From: Fimbriimonadaceae bacterium
Lineage (GTDB): Bacteria > Armatimonadota > Fimbriimonadia > Fimbriimonadales > Fimbriimonadaceae
Direction of reading: 5' to 3'
Length of the DNA stretch: 10,995 nt
NCBI GenBank assembly: GCA_020849075.1
Contig: JADLGZ010000129.1
Location: 1 to 10,995, forward strand
Part shown: piece after piece, positions 5,983 through 10,995 of the stretch
How positions within the stretch are numbered: the first letter of the stretch is position 1
How the letters are laid out: each line of letters opens with the position of its first letter
Position numbers and translations under genes: made by a program
The notes under the pieces: model-generated
Told to the model about the DNA's origin: nothing
Database searches by the model: none
What the model saw: the letters and a program-made list of their open reading frames with translations, nothing else

Positions 5983-6435
5983 ATGGCAGATATTCATGAG
6001 TATTCGGCAAACGTGACTTGGACTGGGGGACGCGATGGCTCGGGAACCGCAAAATCGGGCGACTCTACCCACGCACTCAAGGTGCCGGCCGAGTTTGGGG
6101 GGCCAGGAGGCGGGACCAACCCAGAGGAGCTCCTTACAACCGCCATTGCAAGTTGTTTCAGCATTACCTTTGGCATCATGGCGGCATCGCGTAAGCTCCC
6201 CTTCGTTGATATCCAGACCCAAGCCACGGGCGAAGTCCACCAGCCAAACGCCGCGACCTTCATCTTTCAGAAGGTCATTCTAAAGCCCACAATCACGTTG
6301 GGCGCCGGTGCAACCGACGACGACGCCAAGCTAGCTGAAGATTTGGCCCACAAGGCTGATGCATACTGCTTAATCACGAACGCGGTGAGGGGGAAGGTAG
6401 AAATCGCCGTAGTCCCGACCATCAAGAGAGGATAG
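5983..6435 (+). CDS. OsmC/Ohr-family peroxiredoxin-like protein
   Basis: 150-residue cytoplasmic thiol peroxidase of the OsmC/Ohr fold that reduces organic hydroperoxides. Both catalytic cysteines are present in canonical settings: C58 in 'NPEELLTTAIASCFSITF' (46-63) and C129 in 'ADAYCLITNAV' (125-135). The N-terminal 'VTWTGGRDGSG' and the 'GTNPEELL' stretch resemble the OsmC subfamily rather than Ohr. I chose ATG 5983 although the frame is open back to 5866, because the extra 39 codons lie on the antisense of the tRNA-Cys gene and family proteins begin at about this point. Translation is probably leaderless (-10 7 nt upstream, no Shine-Dalgarno). It is the first gene of a run with tpiA, a thioesterase and an unknown gene; tpiA begins 5 nt after its stop. 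Confidence 0.93.
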   Translation: MADIHEYSANVTWTGGRDGSGTAKSGDSTHALKVPAEFGGPGGGTNPEELLTTAIASCFSITFGIMAASRKLPFVDIQTQATGEVHQPNAATFIFQKVILKPTITLGAGATDDDAKLAEDLAHKADAYCLITNAVRGKVEIAVVPTIKRG

Positions 6436-6440
6436 AACCC

Positions 6441-7238
6441 ATGCAACGGACCAAACTGGTCGCGGGAAACTGGAAAATGAACTTGTTGCAGTCCACCGGC
6501 AGCGCGCTGGTGGAGGCCTTCTTGCAGAAGGTTGAGCTGCGACAGGACGTTGATGTGGTCGTCTGCCCTCCATTCACCTTACTGGGTCGGTTGCGGGATG
6601 AGTTACGCCGTTCGCACGTTCACCTCGGCGCCCAGGATGTCTTTTGGGCAGAAGACGGAGCGTTTACTGGAAACATTAGCGCGCGGATGCTTGCTGACCT
6701 CGGGGTTTCGCACTGCATTGTTGGGCACAGCGAAACCCGGGGCCGATTTGGAAAGCTTGACACCTCAGAAACGACCCTCCCCTACTTTGGGGAAACCAAT
6801 GAGACCATATCCCTTAAGATTCAGGCCCTGTTCTACCAATCGATAGAGCCAATTTTGTGCGTTGGCGAGACCCTTGCCGAGCGGAAAGCCGGGCAAACGG
6901 AGTCGGTAATTGCGGCTCAATTGGAGGGTGCGCTTAGCGGATTTGACGCAGCAGAGCTATTTTTCTTCATCGTGGCCTACGAGCCCGTATGGGCAATTGG
7001 AACGGGTGAAACCTGCCCGGCCGATGAGGCGGAGCGGGTCTGCTCCTTTATTCGAGAATGGTTCAAGAATAAGTTTAACGATCCCGACCTCCCGGAACAG
7101 ATTCGTATTCTATATGGCGGCAGCGTTAAGGCCGCCAATGCAAAGGAGTTGTTCAACAAGCCCAATATTGATGGGGGATTGGTCGGAGGGGCGAGCCTGG
7201 ACGCCACGGAATTCGCCACAATCGTGGCATCCGCATGA
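6441..7238 (+). CDS. tpiA: Triosephosphate isomerase with a loop insertion
   Basis: Interconverts dihydroxyacetone phosphate and glyceraldehyde-3-phosphate in glycolysis and gluconeogenesis (cytoplasm, usually a dimer). All catalytic residues are in place: N10 and K12 in 'AGNWKMN' (8-14), H96 in 'VGHSETR' (94-100), E181 in 'AYEPVWAIGTG' (179-189, with the phosphate-gripping loop 6), and 'YGGSVK' (225-230). At 265 residues it is about 12-15 longer than the usual 250. The excess is a segment at about 105-117 (KLDTSETTLPYFG), between 'HSETRGRFG' and 'ETNE', where ordinary enzymes read HSERRxxFGETDE continuously; HSETR also replaces HSERR. GAGAGGA (6426-6432) is the ribosome site, 8 nt before ATG. 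Its stop overlaps the next gene's start (ATGA). Confidence 0.95.
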   Translation: MQRTKLVAGNWKMNLLQSTGSALVEAFLQKVELRQDVDVVVCPPFTLLGRLRDELRRSHVHLGAQDVFWAEDGAFTGNISARMLADLGVSHCIVGHSETRGRFGKLDTSETTLPYFGETNETISLKIQALFYQSIEPILCVGETLAERKAGQTESVIAAQLEGALSGFDAAELFFFIVAYEPVWAIGTGETCPADEAERVCSFIREWFKNKFNDPDLPEQIRILYGGSVKAANAKELFNKPNIDGGLVGGASLDATEFATIVASA

Positions 7239-7765
7239 ACCCCAAAACGGTCTCTGAGACCACCACTAAGCTGGCCCAAATCATGACCCCCAACGACGCA
7301 AATGTCCTGGGAAAGGTCTTCGGTGGATCAATTCTGGCGATGATTGACTTGACCGCTAGTGCTACGGCCCAGAAGTTCAGCGGCCATATTGCCGTGACCG
7401 CCTCATTCGATCGCGTGGATTTTCACGAGCCAATCGAGGTTGGCAACCTCGTTTCCATGGAGGGACATGTCAGCTTTGTTGGGAGGTCCAGTATGGAGAT
7501 CACGATTGATGTGTTTTCTACCAATCTCGTCCTTGGAACAAAGCGTCATTCCAACACCGCTCGAGTAACAATGGTTGCTTTACGCGACGGGAAGCCAACC
7601 GAGGTACCGAGGTTGATTTGCGAAACGCGACAAGAGAAGATCGAATTCCTTATCGCAAAATCAAGGCGTGAACGCCGCCAGGTACACCACCAGAGTATTG
7701 AAGATCTCCGGGCCGAGTATGAGCTTGCGACCGACGAAGACCTTGACACGCTTCTGAGAAGTTGA
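7235..7765 (+). CDS. Acyl-CoA thioesterase (hotdog fold, YciA/BACH type)
   Basis: Hydrolyses acyl-CoA to free acid and CoA in the cytoplasm. 176 residues: a single hotdog domain at about 10-118 plus a charged C-terminal extension. Family motif: 'MTPNDANVLGKVFGGSILAM' (17-36) followed by 'IDLTAS', with N23, G26, F29-G-G31 and the D38 position conserved in YciA/acyl-CoA hydrolase proteins; 'VTASFDRVDFHEPIEVGNLV' (54-73) and 'SSMEITIDVFSTN' (85-97) continue the fold. Residues 130-176 (many R, E, K, ending 'TDEDLDTLLRS') look helical and lie outside the core. The ATG overlaps the tpiA TGA by 4 nt, so translation is coupled. Chain-length preference cannot be told from sequence. The next gene starts one base after its stop. 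Confidence 0.9.
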   Translation: MNPKTVSETTTKLAQIMTPNDANVLGKVFGGSILAMIDLTASATAQKFSGHIAVTASFDRVDFHEPIEVGNLVSMEGHVSFVGRSSMEITIDVFSTNLVLGTKRHSNTARVTMVALRDGKPTEVPRLICETRQEKIEFLIAKSRRERRQVHHQSIEDLRAEYELATDEDLDTLLRS

Positions 7766-7766
7766 A

Positions 7767-8249
7767 ATGCTATTGGATGGGACGATATGCTTAGCGGATC
7801 CGAAGGGTAACTCCTTGGAGCGCTTCTCGAACAAGCCTCGGTATGTTTTGCTCGCCTATCACGATGATGTGCATGCATTTGTTTATCCCATCACAACGGC
7901 CAAAACTAAGGGAGCGATCAAGATTGTGGCTGACGGTACGAACGGGTATCTGATTCTCAAGCAAGGCCTCATGCGAATCCCCCTAGTAGCCATTGAGGAA
8001 ACCCACCGTCGTTGGTTTGAGTTCGGCAGGCTACGTCAACGGATAAAGCAGGACCTGCAGGCCTTGGAAGAATCATTTGAACGAGGGGCCCGTCCTTTGA
8101 CTCAGCGCGGATTGGAGGGACTACGTGGGATCCGCGACACAACCCCTATGCCCGAAGCCGTGCAAAAGCGTGAGCCACCTAAGCCAAAGCCAATGACAGA
8201 CGAAGAACTATTTCAGAAGTACTTGGACGACTTCGAAAAGGGTGGTTAG
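7767..8249 (+). CDS. Hypothetical protein, 160 aa
   Basis: I do not recognise this gene. It is convincingly coding: it starts 1 nt after the thioesterase stop, is the last member of a packed operon, and ends exactly where the opposite gene ends. The N-terminal half (about 1-80) is rich in beta-forming hydrophobics ('GTICLADPKG' 5-14, 'KPRYVLLAYHDDVHAFVYPIT' region 23-43, 'IKIVADGTNGYLIL' 51-64). The middle (80-107) is a probable helix with many R, E and Q. The tail has a Pro/Lys linker ('KREPPKPKP', 134-142) and an acidic end ('TDEELFQKYLDDFEKGG'). The opening pattern, small barrel with 'KPRYVLL' and 'VYPITT', vaguely recalls MazF/PemK-type barrels, but no antitoxin partner is present and I would not assign toxin function. 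No signal peptide or membrane segment. Confidence 0.8.
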   Translation: MLLDGTICLADPKGNSLERFSNKPRYVLLAYHDDVHAFVYPITTAKTKGAIKIVADGTNGYLILKQGLMRIPLVAIEETHRRWFEFGRLRQRIKQDLQALEESFERGARPLTQRGLEGLRGIRDTTPMPEAVQKREPPKPKPMTDEELFQKYLDDFEKGG

Positions 8250-9268
8250 GTAAGGCGCTTTGCCAGAACCCAGCTGTCGTAGTTCGTGCTTGGACGATAG
8301 TCGACCTCGCCCACCGTCTCAAACCCTTGGCGCTGGTAATACGCAACTAGGCCAGCGGCCGGCTTTGCAGTATCAAGGGCCAGGAAGGTTGCCCCTGCAG
8401 AGCGAGCTCGTTCTTCAGCTTTTCGAATCAGGAGACCTCCAAGGTTGAGTCTAGAAAGTTCTGGCTCAATGGCGAACTGCCCAAAACTTGCAACGAGTCC
8501 GTTTGGATTGAAAGTCCCATATGGAAGATCTTCAAAGAGACAGAGGGCAAGGGTGCCGACCAACCTACCCTCCCGTTCCATCACGAATCCCGCCCCTTCA
8601 CTCAGGCGAAGCCGGGTTCGTTCATCATTCTGGTGGCAGGCGTTAAAACGCAGGCCCGCCGCCGCATTCCGAGCATAGGCGCGGTGCAATAGGGCGGTTA
8701 TCTCCGGGATGGAATCCTGATCGTTAACCTCACGAATTTGCGCTGTAACCAGCATTTGTAAAAGCCTTGGGAGGTCCAAAAAGCCATAGCCGACGTCCGG
8801 GTAGATATCTCCATCAAGTTCGTAGCAACCCTGCCCTAGGAATTGGCCACCAATGTTCTCATACATACGTCGGGCGGGCACATTGTCCCGGAAGGCCCGG
8901 ATTAATAATGAGGTCCCTCCTTCCTTAATCAAGTGGTGAACGACTGCGGAAACGAGGCTTCTCCCGACCCCAGATCCGATCTGACTTGGGAGTACGTAGA
9001 GGGCAAGGAGTTCGGTGTGGTATTGCGCTTTGTGATCGGGTGGATGTCCAGCAATCGCATACCCTACGATTTGATCACCCTGACAAGCGACCCAAATTTT
9101 GGGCATGCCCTCCCGAATCTGGCCTTCGCGCGTCCTAGCGATGGACTCGGTCGATAGGCCGTCTAGGGTGTGTGCAGCTACAATGTTTCGGTAGGCTTGC
9201 CGCCAACTAGTAATCTGGACATGAGCAATTGCCCGGGCATCCTCAAGTTGCGCAGGTCGGACGTGCAT
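8246..9268 (-). CDS. Tandem-GNAT N-acetyltransferase
   Basis: 340 residues with two complete GNAT acetyltransferase domains in one chain. Domain 1 (about 1-168): 'MHVRPAQLEDARAIAHV' opening, acceptor-side 'KIWVACQGDQIVGYAIA' (57-73), acetyl-CoA loop 'LYVLPSQIGSGVGRSLV' (90-106, Q-x-G-x-G-x-G form) and 'NVPARRMYENIG' (129-140). Domain 2 (about 176-340): 'GFVMEREGRLVGTLAL' (227-242), 'QFAIEPELSRLNLGGLLI' (264-281) and 'GLVAYYQRQGFETVGEV' (306-322). Both keep the Asn/Ala-x-x-x-Y-x-x-x-G-F type C-terminal motif. The substrate is unknown; small amines, antibiotics or protein N-termini are all possible. It starts 22 nt after atpG with no obvious Shine-Dalgarno, and is probably read from the atp transcript. 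Its TAA overlaps the TAG of the convergent gene (shared TTAG). Confidence 0.88.
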   Translation of the reverse strand: MHVRPAQLEDARAIAHVQITSWRQAYRNIVAAHTLDGLSTESIARTREGQIREGMPKIWVACQGDQIVGYAIAGHPPDHKAQYHTELLALYVLPSQIGSGVGRSLVSAVVHHLIKEGGTSLLIRAFRDNVPARRMYENIGGQFLGQGCYELDGDIYPDVGYGFLDLPRLLQMLVTAQIREVNDQDSIPEITALLHRAYARNAAAGLRFNACHQNDERTRLRLSEGAGFVMEREGRLVGTLALCLFEDLPYGTFNPNGLVASFGQFAIEPELSRLNLGGLLIRKAEERARSAGATFLALDTAKPAAGLVAYYQRQGFETVGEVDYRPSTNYDSWVLAKRLT

Positions 9269-9290
9269 TTTTCGTCAGCCGCTCTGGAGT

Positions 9291-10157
9291 TTAATTATTG
9301 AGCGCTTCTGCTCCGCCCACAACTTCCAAGATCTCGGTCGTAATCTTGCTTTGACGCTCGCGATTCGCCTTCAACGTCAAATCATCAATCATCTTGCCCG
9401 CGTTATCGGTAGCGCTCGACATAGCCGTCATTCGGCTACCGTGCTCTGAAGCTGTCGATTCTAGCATGGCTTGGAAGATGATGTTCAGCAAGTATTTCGG
9501 CAAAAGGGTCGCGAGCAAGGTTTCCGAATCTGGCTCGAATTGGTAGTCCTTGCTTATCTTCCCAGCCGAGCCTTCTTCGGCCGCTGGCGGCTCGATCGGA
9601 AGCACCTGAACGATCTGCGGCACTTGTCGAATCGGCGAATAGAACTTACTGTAGCAAACGAGTATCTTGTCGTACTCTCCGCTCACAAACAGCTCAGAGG
9701 CCGTCTTGGTAACTTCCTGAGCATCTTCCACGCGAGCTCCTGTCGAGGGGACGGTGTAGTGCCCAACTGAGTTCACACCCCGCCGAGTGAAGAACTGGAA
9801 GCCCTTCTTGCCAACATAGTAGAGGTCTATCCCTCCGCCCATTTCCTTCAAGAAATCCGAACTCTTACGGATCAGGTTTGTGTTGTAGCTACCGGCGAGA
9901 CCACGATCGGCCGTGATCAAGATCATGCAAGTTTTGCCGCCGGATCGCTTTTCCAACAAGGGGTGACTTGGCAGACCGCCCGCCTCGGAGAGACTCAGCA
10001 TCAGTTCCCGCATCTTCTCGCTGTAGGGGCGAGCTTCCGTAACGCGATCTTGCGCCTTCTTGAGGCGCGCCGCCGCCACGAGCTTCATTGCCCGCGTGAT
10101 CTGCCGAATGTTCTTCGACGTCCTGATGCGTTGCCGAATCTGCTTGAGGTTCGCCAT
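9291..10157 (-). CDS. atpG: F1Fo ATP synthase subunit gamma
   Basis: The rotating central stalk of F1 that couples proton (or sodium) flow through Fo to ATP synthesis, peripheral to the cytoplasmic membrane. 288 residues, normal length. The two ends that form the coiled-coil shaft are clear: 'MANLKQIRQRIRTSKNIRQI' (1-20) with 'AMKLVAAARLKKAQ' following, and the C-terminal 'SRMTAMSSATDNAGKMIDDL' with the family signature 'ITTEILEVVGGAEAL' near the end. The middle globular part has 'MILITADRGLAGSYNTNLI', the standard central motif. The ATG shares one base with the atpA stop (TAATG), so translation is coupled. What follows on this strand is a GNAT gene rather than atpD. Confidence 0.97.
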   Translation of the reverse strand: MANLKQIRQRIRTSKNIRQITRAMKLVAAARLKKAQDRVTEARPYSEKMRELMLSLSEAGGLPSHPLLEKRSGGKTCMILITADRGLAGSYNTNLIRKSSDFLKEMGGGIDLYYVGKKGFQFFTRRGVNSVGHYTVPSTGARVEDAQEVTKTASELFVSGEYDKILVCYSKFYSPIRQVPQIVQVLPIEPPAAEEGSAGKISKDYQFEPDSETLLATLLPKYLLNIIFQAMLESTASEHGSRMTAMSSATDNAGKMIDDLTLKANRERQSKITTEILEVVGGAEALNN

Positions 10158-10995
10158 TACTTCTTGAAGTCAGTTAGAGCTTCGTCGTACGCCTTCTTAA
10201 GCTTATCTTCGATATCGTCGCTCATGGCCTTGGTGGACTTGAGCGTCTCAACGATATCAGGATATCGGTGGTGAACATGAGCGAGGATCGCCTTCTCCAA
10301 GGCAGCGACCTGTTCATTCTCGACTTGGTCGTAAACGCCAGCTGTACCCGCGTGGATCACGATGACCTGATCAATGACGTCGTACGGAACCGCTAGGCCT
10401 TGCTTGAGGAGTTCGGTGAGTCGCTGTCCGCGCAGGAGCTGCATCTGAGTCGCCTTATCGAGGTCACTCGCGAACTGGGCAAAGGCCGCGACGTCGCGGT
10501 ACTGCGCCATTTCGAGCTTGATCTTTCCGGCCACTTGCTTCATAGCCTTAATCTGGGCATTGCCACCCACGCGGCTAACCGAAATACCCACGTTGATAGC
10601 GGGTCGGACGCCCGCGAAGAAGAGGTCGGGCTCGAGGTAGATCTGGCCGTCAGTAATCGAAATCACGTTGGTCGGAATGTATGCAGACACGTCGCCGGCT
10701 TGGGTTTCGATCACGGGCAGAGCCGTTAGCGAACCGCCGCCATTCTCATCACTGAGCTTCGCAGCGCGCTCAAGCAAGCGGCTGTGGAGATAGAACACAT
10801 CGCCTGGGTAGGCTTCTCGTCCAGGAGGGCGGCGAAGAAGAAGCGAAAGTGCACGGTAGGCCTGAGCATGCTTGGAAAGGTCATCGTAGACCGCAAGCGC
10901 ATGCTGGCCCTTGTCGCGGAAGTACTCGCCAATCGTTGCACCCGTAAACGGCGCAAGGTACTGCATCGCGTTGGAGTCGGAGGCCGAGGCGACCA
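10157..10995 (-). CDS. atpA: F1Fo ATP synthase subunit alpha, N-terminal part beyond window
   Basis: C-terminal 278 codons of about 500; the frame is open through the right edge, so the beta-barrel and the Walker A loop are not in the window. Seen: 'VASASDSNAMQYLAPFTG' just inside the edge, 'LAVYDDLSKHAQAYR' (Walker B region), 'LLRRPPGREAYPGDVFYLHSR', and the alpha/beta signature 'PAINVGISVS' followed by R, the arginine finger completing the catalytic site on the beta subunit. The C-terminal helical domain ends 'LTDFKK'. Subunit alpha binds nucleotide without catalysing; alpha rather than beta is shown by 'SVSRVGGNAQ' and 'QYRDVAAFAQF'. Its TAA overlaps the atpG ATG by one base. Confidence 0.97.
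   Translation of the reverse strand, partial: VASASDSNAMQYLAPFTGATIGEYFRDKGQHALAVYDDLSKHAQAYRALSLLLRRPPGREAYPGDVFYLHSRLLERAAKLSDENGGGSLTALPVIETQAGDVSAYIPTNVISITDGQIYLEPDLFFAGVRPAINVGISVSRVGGNAQIKAMKQVAGKIKLEMAQYRDVAAFAQFASDLDKATQMQLLRGQRLTELLKQGLAVPYDVIDQVIVIHAGTAGVYDQVENEQVAALEKAILAHVHHRYPDIVETLKSTKAMSDDIEDKLKKAYDEALTDFKK

Noticed and set aside
7767..8249. MazF/PemK-type toxin
   Set aside because: Only a loose pattern likeness at the N-terminus, no antitoxin gene adjacent, and an operon with metabolic genes.

Overview
The window looks like a compact chromosomal segment from a bacterium, most likely Armatimonadota (Fimbriimonadia-like). The main clue is the DUF1559 pseudopilin, whose N-terminus ends the hydrophobic helix with 'FPVFAQAR', a form I associate with that phylum. 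An exosortase/EpsI pair and a very dense gene layout are compatible. The assignment is inferred from protein style, not from a marker-gene tree. No mobile element, CRISPR array or rRNA is visible, and no stretch longer than about 170 bases lacks a gene.

Layout. The left edge (1-554, minus) is the N-terminal part of a class II fructose-1,6-bisphosphatase (glpX). A perfect 14-bp hairpin terminator separates it from a minus-strand pair: a DUF1559 prepilin-like protein whose stop codon overlaps the GTG start of a 56-residue lipoprotein. A divergent family 2 glycosyltransferase follows (1940-2800, plus). It runs tail to tail, with only 2 bp between, into UDP-glucose 6-dehydrogenase (2803-4095, minus). 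Divergent from that is a two-gene operon of exosortase and EpsI/DUF3485 (4260-5847, plus). Together these suggest surface polysaccharide synthesis and a cell-envelope protein-sorting function. The exosortase promoter region holds a GG-N10-GC element resembling a sigma-54 site, overlapped by a sigma-70-like TACAAT.

A tRNA-Cys(GCA) on the minus strand (5867-5942) is followed by a tightly packed plus-strand operon: OsmC-family peroxidase (probably a leaderless start), triosephosphate isomerase with an unusual loop insertion, a hotdog acyl-CoA thioesterase, and an unrecognised 160-residue protein. The right side is minus strand: the end of atpA, then atpG (TAATG overlap), then a tandem-GNAT acetyltransferase where atpD would normally be expected.

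Most genes are housekeeping or central metabolism (GlpX, TpiA, AtpA, AtpG, tRNA-Cys). I do not see a convincing new defence or mobile system. The most interesting items are the possible sigma-54 control of exosortase, the TpiA insertion next to its active site, the split atp operon, the coupled small lipoprotein and the unknown gene at 7767-8249.
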